The notes under the pieces are model-generated. The model was not told the DNA's origin. It did not search any database and saw only the letters and a list, made by a program, of their open reading frames with translations. From assembly GCA_964236695.1 (NCBI GenBank), contig CAXSFU010000007.1, positions 19,168-83,167 of the forward strand: a stretch of DNA of 64,000 nucleotides, written 5' to 3'. The translations under genes were made by a program, and so were the position numbers. Position 1 is the stretch's first letter, and each line of letters starts with the position of its first letter. Shown piece after piece: positions 57,613-64,000 of the stretch. The DNA is from CAXSEF01 sp964236695 (lineage in GTDB: Bacteria; Pseudomonadota; Alphaproteobacteria; Acetobacterales; Acetobacteraceae).

Positions 57613-59841
57613 ATGGGTATCTCCGTCGCACCGCAGGCCCTGTCGCAGGGATCAGGATCGCAGCCCCTGCTGCCCGATCCGCGCGTCGCCTCGCCGCTGC
57701 AGCTCCTGCGTCTGCTGTGGCGCGCCAAGCCGATCATCCTGGCCGCAGGGCTCGTGGTGGCGACGCTGGCGTTCGTCTCGGCGCGCATGCAGCCCAAGCT
57801 CTACGTCGCGACCGGGCTGATCAGCGTCGAGACCCAGCATGTCGCGATCCCGGAGCTGCAGAGCGCGATCGACCCGGTGAACTCCCCCGACCCGATGCCC
57901 GGCCTGCGCAGCGAGGTCCAGGTGCTCACCTCGCCGGCACTCCTGCAGCAGCTCATCGACTCGATGCACCTGGCCGACGACCCGGAGTTCAACGGCGCGC
58001 TCAGGCCGCCCGGGCTCCAGGACCGGGTGAAGGCTTGGTTCTGGTCGCAGGTCTATCGCGTGCTGCCCGCGCTCGCGCCCGACGTCGCCACCAACGAGTC
58101 GGCGGACTCGTCCGCCGCGACCGCCAGGGCGGCACCCGGGGGGGTGCGCCTGCCGTCGAGCCGGTCGCAGAAGCATGACTCGGTGCTCTCCTCGGTGAGC
58201 CATGCGCTCAAGGTGACCAACGACGGCCGCAGCCTGATCGTCACCGTGGAGTTCAGCTCCGTCGACCCCGTGCTCGCCTCGGACTTCGTCAACAACCTGG
58301 TGGCGCGCTACCTCGCCGAGCGAGCCGCCGCCCGCGAGGCGCTCAACCGCGAAGCCAACGGCGCTCTGACCGGGCGCCTGCAGGCGGTGAGGGAGGACAT
58401 TCAGGGGCTCGAGGCGAAGCTCGTCGACCTGCGCTCGCGCAACAACCTTGTGGAGATGCGCGCGGGCAGCCTGGACCAGCAGAAGCTCGAGAACCTGTCA
58501 GTGGCGCTGACCCAGGCGACGGCGCAGCGCATCCAGGCGGACGCCGAGTGGCAACAGGCGAACGCCAGCGCCAGCGGCGGGCTGGTGACCGCGGACGCCA
58601 ACGTGATCGCCTCCCCCACCATCGGCCGCCTGCGCGACCAGGAAACCGCCGCGCAGGGCCGCATCGCGGAACTGTCCAACCGCTACGGCCCGGGCTACCC
58701 CCTGCTGCAGGCGGCGCAAGCGCAGCTCGGCTCGGTGCGGGCCCAGATCGGCGCGGAGGCGCGGCGCGTGTCAGGCGCGCTCAGGACCCAGGCCCAGGCC
58801 GCCCACGTCCGCGAGGACATGCTCAAGCAGCAGGTCGCGCAGGCGAACCAGTCGGCCGCGGGGCTGTCGACGGCGCAGAGCCAGATCGAGCAGATCGAGA
58901 AGGATCTCGACGCCCGCCGCCAGGTCTACAAGACCCTGCTGAGCGGCGTGGACCAGACGAACTCCGACAACCACGGCCTGCGTCCGGCCGATGCCCGCGT
59001 TGTCAGCGCCGCCACCCCGCCCGGCTTTCCCGCGAGTCCAAGGCCGAAGCTGTCCGCAGCCTTCGGCCTCGTCGGCGGCTTCGCGATCGGCAGCGTCCTG
59101 GTCCTGCTGCGCGGCTCGCGCGGCGTCCGCACCGCGGCCGAGGTCCACGAGCAGAGCGGCCTGCAGTGCGTCGGCGCTATCCGCCATCCCGGCGGCCGCA
59201 AGCCGGGGGATCGCCTGCTCGCCTGCGCGGTCGCCGACCCGACCGGCGCCCTGGCCGAGGAGTTCCGCGGGCTGCGCGCCCGGCTGCGCTTCGTGCCGGC
59301 CGGGCTGCCAGTCCCTCACACAGTGGTGTTCACGTCGAGCCTGGCCGGCGAGGGCGCCTCCACCCTCGCGACGGCGTTCTCCCGGGTTGCCGCAGTCGAC
59401 GGGCTCAGGGTGCTCCTGCTCGACGGCGATCTCCAGGACCCGGCGCTCAGCCAGTTGCTCGGCCGCGACGACGGGCGGCTCGCCGACGTGCTCGGCGGCG
59501 AACTCGCGTGGCGCGACGCGGTGCAGCGCGACGCGCTGACCAGCCTGGACCTCATCCTGGCCTCAGTCGCCGAGGAGTCGTCGCACGCGGCACTGTCGGG
59601 AATCCGCTTCCGCAACGTGCTGAGCGAGGCGTCGCGCGAGTATGATCTGGTCGTCATCGATGCGCCACCGATCGAGCTGTCCGCCGACGCGCTGGTGCTT
59701 CTGGACCTCGCCGACGTCGCGGTCCTCGTGGTCGAGGCCGGCGCCACGCGGGCGAAGACGCTGCAGGAGGCCGTCGAGCGCATCGGCAACGCGTCCGCGA
59801 CGCACGCGGTCGCGGTGCTCAACAAGGCATCGCTGGCGTGA
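57613..59841 (+). CDS. Wzc/GumC-like polysaccharide co-polymerase with degenerate tyrosine-kinase domain
   Basis: 742 residues. Wzz domain (RLLWRAKPIILAAGLVVATL, first transmembrane helix) with long periplasmic coiled-coil (about residues 230-450) and second helix around residue 490. The C-terminal kinase-like domain has SSLAGEGASTLATAF (Walker A at 577-584) in which Ala582 replaces the essential Lys, DGDLQDP instead of DxDLRxP, and no C-terminal tyrosine cluster (it ends NKASLA). So phosphorylation activity is doubtful. Chain-length control should remain. Confidence 0.9.
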   Translation: MGISVAPQALSQGSGSQPLLPDPRVASPLQLLRLLWRAKPIILAAGLVVATLAFVSARMQPKLYVATGLISVETQHVAIPELQSAIDPVNSPDPMPGLRSEVQVLTSPALLQQLIDSMHLADDPEFNGALRPPGLQDRVKAWFWSQVYRVLPALAPDVATNESADSSAATARAAPGGVRLPSSRSQKHDSVLSSVSHALKVTNDGRSLIVTVEFSSVDPVLASDFVNNLVARYLAERAAAREALNREANGALTGRLQAVREDIQGLEAKLVDLRSRNNLVEMRAGSLDQQKLENLSVALTQATAQRIQADAEWQQANASASGGLVTADANVIASPTIGRLRDQETAAQGRIAELSNRYGPGYPLLQAAQAQLGSVRAQIGAEARRVSGALRTQAQAAHVREDMLKQQVAQANQSAAGLSTAQSQIEQIEKDLDARRQVYKTLLSGVDQTNSDNHGLRPADARVVSAATPPGFPASPRPKLSAAFGLVGGFAIGSVLVLLRGSRGVRTAAEVHEQSGLQCVGAIRHPGGRKPGDRLLACAVADPTGALAEEFRGLRARLRFVPAGLPVPHTVVFTSSLAGEGASTLATAFSRVAAVDGLRVLLLDGDLQDPALSQLLGRDDGRLADVLGGELAWRDAVQRDALTSLDLILASVAEESSHAALSGIRFRNVLSEASREYDLVVIDAPPIELSADALVLLDLADVAVLVVEAGATRAKTLQEAVERIGNASATHAVAVLNKASLA

Positions 59842-60221
59842 CGGGCCCTTCCGGGTCCACGCGACGCGGCGCCGGGGTGGTCGCGAGGACCGCGGCGCGC
59901 ATGGTGTTCTGCTCGTGCGTGCTCGCCGCGGCTGGTCCAGGACGAGCCCGCGCCGGCACGCTGTGGTGTGCCGCGGAGGCGGGGCAGGTGTCGTACCAGT
60001 CCGACATCCGCGAGCTACACGACCTTTCAAAGGCGCAACTGCGCAAATACTCGTCGCGCTTCGCGCGCGTCGTCAACGCGGCCCACGACGCCCACATCGA
60101 ATCGGGTGCGGGGAGCTGCCGGATGTTCGCGACGCCCGCCGCCAGCAAGCGTGCGCTCGACAGCCTGCACGGCCGGGTGTCGAGCCGGGGCATGACCACG
60201 GTGATGATCGGCGCCTACTGA
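59838..60221 (+). CDS. Hypothetical secreted protein
   Basis: 127 residues from a GTG overlapping the previous stop. A signal-peptide-like start (ARMVFCSCVLAAAGPG, cleavage near ARA) precedes a short mature region with conserved-looking cysteines (LWCAAEAGQVSYQSD and GAGSCRMFATP). Four-base overlap with the co-polymerase suggests the same transcript. No family recognised. Confidence 0.6.
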   Translation: MTGPSGSTRRGAGVVARTAARMVFCSCVLAAAGPGRARAGTLWCAAEAGQVSYQSDIRELHDLSKAQLRKYSSRFARVVNAAHDAHIESGAGSCRMFATPAASKRALDSLHGRVSSRGMTTVMIGAY

Positions 60222-60317
60222 GCCCGGGCGACGCCGTGCCGGAACGGGTCCGGGCGAGATGCTTCGGACCCGCCTGGGAGCTGTCGTCGACCTCGCGGTG
60301 ACTCGCTGCCGCGGGCA

Positions 60318-60456
60318 GGAAGGCGAGGCTCTTCTTTTTCTGAAGAAAAAGAAGCAAAAAGACTTTGCCCATTGGGTCCCGGGCGCGCGGGTGGCTCCGG
60401 AACCCAATGAACGAAAGTTCTTTGGTTCTTTCTTTCAAGAAAGAACATGCTTTCTT
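60318..60456. repeat. Family B dispersed repeat, copy 3
   Basis: Hairpins CTTCTTTTTCT-GA-AGAAAAAGAAG and GTTCTTTCTTTCAAGAAAGA, separated by a GC-rich spacer. It lies between convergent genes (60221 on + and 60492 on -). Confidence 0.87.
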
Positions 60457-60491
60457 CGTGCGCTGGCTAAATATACTACGACTGGCAGACC

Positions 60492-61031
60492 CTAGAAGTG
60501 GCGCTCGTAGATGCTGACGACGTCGCCTGGGCGCACTGCGGCACCCGGGCGCAGACGGCCCTCGACCGTCGTCGTGCCGTCGTGGCGGACGACCATCGCG
60601 TAGTCCTGTATCGCACGGTAGGTGAAGCCGCCTGCGACCGCGACCAGGGTCAGCATGGTCATGCCGACCTGGTAGGGGTATTGGCCGGGGCGTGCGACCT
60701 CGCCGAGCACATAGACCGGCCGGAACGCCACGATCTCCGCCGACACGCTGGGTTTCTGCAGCAGCTTGCGACTGACCAGTTCGCTCGCGATCGTGGCGCT
60801 GAGCTGGTCCGTCGTTAGGCCGGCGGCGTGCACGTTGCCCAGCAGCGGCATGGCGAGGTCACCGGCGGCGTTGACCCGGAAATCGTCGCTGAGCTGGTCC
60901 TCGCCGTAGGTGATGATCCGCACCTGGTCGTCGACGCCGAGGCGATAGCTCGTCGGCTGGGCGGCGCTGAGGAAGGGCGTGCCCGATCCCGGCGCGCAGG
61001 AAACCAGCGCCGCCGTCAGCATGAGCGTCAT
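60492..61031 (-). CDS. Polysaccharide export lipoprotein (Wza/GumB-like, small)
   Basis: 179 residues from the ATG at 61031 (MTLMLTAALVSC), giving a lipobox LVSC. The mature part has the polysaccharide export domain: YRLGVDDQVRIITYGEDQLS, then LGNVHAAGLTTDQLSATIAS and a SLBB-like VYVLGEVARPGQYPYQVGM. Short compared with full Wza, as in GumB-type proteins. The longer in-frame reading enters non-homologous sequence. Faces the co-polymerase gene cluster from the opposite strand. Confidence 0.88.
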   Translation of the reverse strand: MTLMLTAALVSCAPGSGTPFLSAAQPTSYRLGVDDQVRIITYGEDQLSDDFRVNAAGDLAMPLLGNVHAAGLTTDQLSATIASELVSRKLLQKPSVSAEIVAFRPVYVLGEVARPGQYPYQVGMTMLTLVAVAGGFTYRAIQDYAMVVRHDGTTTVEGRLRPGAAVRPGDVVSIYERHF

Positions 61032-61244
61032 GACACGTCGCAGGCCCAGGGCGGCTGGGCGGGTGGAGGGAGGGAGCGGCAATGCGGATTTCCTTCTTCT
61101 GGGCGGAGGCGAGCCGTTTGGCGTCCTCGGCCGACCAGACACCAGCCGGGGTCGAGGTCGGCCCAGCGTAGTGCGAGCGGCAGACTTCCCAAAGCGCCAA
61201 GCGCCTTGCCGAACGCTGGCACGGGCGGATCGCATCCGGCACTG

Positions 61245-61478
61245 TCACCGCAGCGACGTTGCCGGCGCACTGGCCGAGGATGCCGGCGGATCGACGGCGA
61301 GCCGGCGCACCGAGCGGCCGAGCCTGGCGTGCAGCCAGTGTCCGAGGCGGCGCTCGATCAGGCACTGGGCTGTGACCGCGGCGGCAAGCGAGGGCGGCGC
61401 CACCAGGAACGACGCGATCCAGGGCAGCGAGCGGCGCCGTGGCGCCAGCGACGTGCCCAGCTTGGGCCACGGTGACGA
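61245..61478 (-). pseudogene. C-terminal fragment of a membrane acyltransferase, cut by an IS remnant
   Basis: Minus-strand reading LPWIASFLVAPPSLAAAVTA followed by QCLIERRLGHWLHARLGRS resembles the last helix and (L/I)ERP/R motif of acyltransferase-3 (OafA-type) proteins. The frame has no natural start; it breaks at 61478 where the transposase remnant begins. This type of enzyme commonly decorates exopolysaccharides with acyl groups. Confidence 0.5.
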
Positions 61479-61480
61479 TT

Positions 61481-61621
61481 TCACCGCAGCAGGATCTTGA
61501 TGGCGGCGAACTGGACGGCGCCTGCGGAGTTGGCCGGGAGCTTGTCGTGGCGGGTGGCGACGCGGCGGAACCGCTTCAGCTTGTTGAAGAAGTGTTCAGC
61601 GGTCTGATCGCAAACGAAGGG
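61481..61621 (-). pseudogene. C-terminal fragment of an IS5-family transposase
   Basis: The 46 residues FVCDQTAEHFFNKLKRFRRV and ATRHDKLPANSAGAVQFAAI end with KILLR, the exact end pattern of IS5-type transposases (KLKxFRRVATRYDK). Upstream sequence is no longer recognisable. It abuts the truncated acyltransferase fragment. Confidence 0.8.
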
Positions 61622-62085
61622 CTCTGCCTGATGCGCAAGGATCTGCTGCAGTCGAACTGGCCGCGTGCGCGGGCTGGGCCGCGCGTGTCTCGCGCATACC
61701 CGAAGACGCTGGCAGGCCCGGTTCCGAGGCTGCTGGCCGCGTGGCAACCGCAACGGTGTTGCGCCAGACCTGCCACATGGGCGCTGGCTCTACAGGCGCG
61801 CCCAGGCTTGGCACCTCAGCCGTAGCCGGAATCTCCTGGTGAAGGTCCAGGGCGTCGTAAAAAACTGTAGCGAGATCAATATCAGATTCCGAGTGTAGGA
61901 CGAAACACAAAAACGCTGTAAAGCAATGTCTAAAGATGTGTTACGCTGGCTCAAGATCACGTTTTTGAGACTGCCCGGTGTGTCTTTCGGTGACGAGAGC
62001 GGAGTGTTTGCCAGCCACGAACACCAGAAGCGCAGAGAGACGCATCGAACGGCGGAATGATTCTTGCATAACACGAGGTTTCCGG
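61622..62085. other. Gene-free stretch upstream of the GMC oxidoreductase
   Basis: 464 bases; the last about 250 are AT-richer. No protein frame is convincing. It probably holds the promoter of the next gene, but no clear hexamers were identified. ACGAGG at 62073-62078 is the ribosome-binding site of the oxidoreductase. Confidence 0.5.
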
Positions 62086-63708
62086 ATGAGCATAGACGAT
62101 CTTCGGTCGGTTGAGGATACGTCCACACTGAGGACGGACCTCTGCCTGGTTGGTAGCGGACCGGCCGGCTGGTGCATCGCCGAGGAGCTGCGGGACAGCG
62201 GTCTTCGCATTCTCATGGTCGAGAGCGGCGGCCGCGCAGTGGAACCCGACACGGATGCATTGAACGAGATCGAGGATGTCGGCACCCCGTTGTTCAACGG
62301 CCGCGCCCGGGTTCTCGGTGGAACCTCAAACGTCTGGAACGGCCGATGCATGCCGTTCGACGACATCGACTACGAGAAGTGTTCATGGGTTCCACGGTCG
62401 GGCTGGCCCTTCGATGCCGCCGAGATGGCACCCTACGTGGATCGCGCCTCCGAGCACCTCGGCGCCGGTCCCTATTACGAAGGGACAACACGGCACCCGA
62501 TACCGGCGGGCTTGCGTCCTCGACCAAACGTCGATCCAAGGCTGATGCGGTCAGCGTGCTGGGAGAACCCGGCCCTGATCGATTTCGGACCTGTCCTGAC
62601 GACTCGACGCAACCCGAATCTCTGGGTGCTGATACGCGCGACGGTCACCCACCTGAACACCGATGACTCGGGCCGAGCCATGCAATCGGTCGAGGTCACG
62701 GATGCCGATGGCAGGCGCCTGACCATCCAGGCCCGCGCGGTCGTGTTGTGTGCGGGCGGCGTGGAGAATCCTCGCATCCTGCTCTACTCCAACCGCCAGC
62801 AGCCGACCGGCCTCGGCAACCGCCACGATGTCGTCGGACGCTATCTGATGGATCATCCCAGGGATCTCGGGTTGATCGCGCGCGTTGATGCTCCGGATGC
62901 CGGCGCGTTCCGCGACCTGTTCGGACCGTACAAGCTCGGCAGCATCCGTGGCCGCCACGAGTTCAGCTACGGCTTCAGGCTGAGCGAGGAGCAGCAACGC
63001 ACCGAGCAGCTCCTGAACACGGCGGCATGGCCCTATGAGGTCCCGGCAACCGACGACGTCATCGAGGCTGCGAGACGTCTTGTCAAAGGTCCGCGAAACA
63101 ACGCCGTGGGAGATGCGCGCCTCGTCGTGTCGCAGGCAAACGTCGTCGCGCGAGGCCTGCACACACGCCTCGTGAAAGGGCAGAAAGTGCACCGCAAGGT
63201 CGAGCGCATCGGCTTCCTGGTCTCCTCCGAGCAGGTGCCGGATCCGGAAAGCCGCGTCCAGCTCGCGCAGCGCAAGGACTGGCTGGGATTGCCCATCACC
63301 AGGGTGGATTGGCGGGTCGCGGAGGTGGAAGCCAGATCCCAGGCCGCCCTTGCAAAGGCGATTGCCGCCGAGTTCGAGCGCCTCACCCTGCCTCGGGTAA
63401 GTCTCGCGGAATGGGTGAGCCAAGGCTGGTTTGCCGACGCCAGATTCGTGGATGGCTGCCACCCAACAGGCACGACGCGCATGGCGGTCGATCCAAGAGA
63501 CGGCGTCGTCGACTCCGACTGCCAGGTGCATGGCGTCGACAAGCTCTACATCGCCGGCAGTTCCGTTTTCCCGACGGCAAGCCATGCCAATCCGACGTTG
63601 ATGATCGTGGCACTTGCTGTTCGCCTGTCCGATCACCTGAAGAGGACGCTGGCGACCAAGGCGGGCGCTGGTGTCACCAGGCAGGCAAGCCTCATCCTCG
63701 CCGATTGA
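62086..63708 (+). CDS. GMC-family FAD-dependent oxidoreductase
   Basis: 540 residues; ATG at 62086 with ACGAGG seven bases upstream. FAD-binding GSGPAG at 23-28 with Glu46 as ribose ligand; GGTSNVWNGRCMPFD (the GMC GGTS-type motif); VVLCAGGVENPRILLYSN; active site GCHPTGTTRM; and the C-terminal FAD-binding ASHANPTLMIVALAVRLSDHL. The substrate is unknown; members oxidise sugars, alcohols or sterols. Codon use is somewhat less GC-biased than in the ribosomal genes. Confidence 0.9.
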   Translation: MSIDDLRSVEDTSTLRTDLCLVGSGPAGWCIAEELRDSGLRILMVESGGRAVEPDTDALNEIEDVGTPLFNGRARVLGGTSNVWNGRCMPFDDIDYEKCSWVPRSGWPFDAAEMAPYVDRASEHLGAGPYYEGTTRHPIPAGLRPRPNVDPRLMRSACWENPALIDFGPVLTTRRNPNLWVLIRATVTHLNTDDSGRAMQSVEVTDADGRRLTIQARAVVLCAGGVENPRILLYSNRQQPTGLGNRHDVVGRYLMDHPRDLGLIARVDAPDAGAFRDLFGPYKLGSIRGRHEFSYGFRLSEEQQRTEQLLNTAAWPYEVPATDDVIEAARRLVKGPRNNAVGDARLVVSQANVVARGLHTRLVKGQKVHRKVERIGFLVSSEQVPDPESRVQLAQRKDWLGLPITRVDWRVAEVEARSQAALAKAIAAEFERLTLPRVSLAEWVSQGWFADARFVDGCHPTGTTRMAVDPRDGVVDSDCQVHGVDKLYIAGSSVFPTASHANPTLMIVALAVRLSDHLKRTLATKAGAGVTRQASLILAD

Positions 63709-63813
63709 GGCCGTCCCTTCGAATGAGTGCCGTCGTCGTGTGCCGGGACGACAAAAGCCGGATGCGCAAATCTTGCATTGGAGCCGCATCGTGCGGCAAC
63801 TTGGAATCAGTGT

Positions 63814-64000
63814 ATGTCAGACGCGCAGAATAGCTCAGATACCGGCACGATCCTGCACCCAGGCACCGTCACTGCTGTGACAGGGGCCACAGGCTTCATT
63901 GGCGGGCGTCTGGTCGAGATGCTTGCGGAGCGTGGAGCCGAGGTCGTCTGCCTGATCCGCGGCAACCAGGTCGGCATGCGCCTGCACCGGGCAGGTGCCC
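63814..64000 (+). CDS. NAD-dependent epimerase/dehydratase, N-terminal fragment (runs off the right edge)
   Basis: 62 codons from ATG 63814. The Rossmann motif VTAVTGATGFIGGRLVEMLA contains GATGFIGG (GxxGxxG), followed by RGAEVVCLIRG, typical of extended SDR sugar-nucleotide enzymes. It probably belongs with the GMC oxidoreductase, 105 bases upstream. Confidence 0.8.
   Translation, partial: MSDAQNSSDTGTILHPGTVTAVTGATGFIGGRLVEMLAERGAEVVCLIRGNQVGMRLHRAGA

Noticed and set aside
42089..64000. Genomic island with integrase at tRNA-Thr
   Set aside because: No integrase gene, no second copy of the tRNA end and no right border were found; kept only as a possibility in the findings.

Overview
The window is one GC-rich chromosomal segment from an alphaproteobacterium, most likely Acetobacteraceae (Rhodospirillales). 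The grounds are: the ribosomal-protein order following tuf; the sufR-BCDS-sufU-sufT-sufA arrangement; an ATP12-type F1 assembly chaperone; and an exopolysaccharide locus of the acetan/xanthan type. The taxonomic call is inference. No rRNA or species-level marker is present.

Region 1 (1-15020) is the S10-spc-alpha ribosomal supercluster on the + strand. It runs from the 3' end of tuf through rpsJ...rplO, then secY-adk, then rpsM-rpsK-rpoA-rplQ. Many genes overlap by 1-8 bases. Strong hairpins follow tuf, rplO, rpsK and rplQ, and a near-consensus sigma-70 promoter with a structured leader precedes rpsM, so the alpha operon probably has its own transcription start.

Region 2 (15130-26000) is mixed housekeeping: a secreted Met/His/Gly-rich protein, the ATPase RarA, an RluA-family pseudouridine synthase, an AsmA-like protein, a divergent SDR/ArsR pair with a 17-bp dyad between them, ATP12, acylphosphatase, an MBL-fold hydrolase and small hypotheticals.

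Region 3 (26137-32863) is a complete SUF iron-sulfur assembly operon behind an Rrf2-type regulator, with a perfect dyad just upstream of the regulator. It is followed on the other strand by a TrmA/RlmD-like RNA methyltransferase and a DEAD-box helicase, then tRNA-Gly(TCC), tRNA-Tyr(GTA), an RlmB-type methyltransferase, a DegP/HtrA protease and tRNA-Thr(TGT).

Region 4 (42187-64000) is accessory. It begins with a decayed IS5-type transposase beside tRNA-Thr and continues as an exopolysaccharide locus. That locus has four glycosyltransferases, a PIG-L deacetylase, two different P-loop ATPases, GalU, a polyprenyl-phosphate sugar transferase, an outer-membrane barrel, a Wzc/GumC-like co-polymerase and a Wza-like export lipoprotein. 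A truncated acyltransferase, a GMC oxidoreductase and the start of an NAD-dependent epimerase complete it. Three IS5-type transposase remnants lie in or at the edges of this region. Two of its P-loop proteins lack the canonical Walker A lysine.

Two dispersed repeat families thread through the window. Family A (13 sites, recurring CCAGGGGC / GCCCCTGG arms) behaves like a MITE: copies have terminal inverted repeats, one has an 8-bp target duplication, one is nested in another repeat, and two supply the C-terminal codons and stop codon of protein genes. Family B (3 copies, A/T-rich double hairpins) occurs only between convergent gene ends, as expected for a mobile bidirectional terminator.
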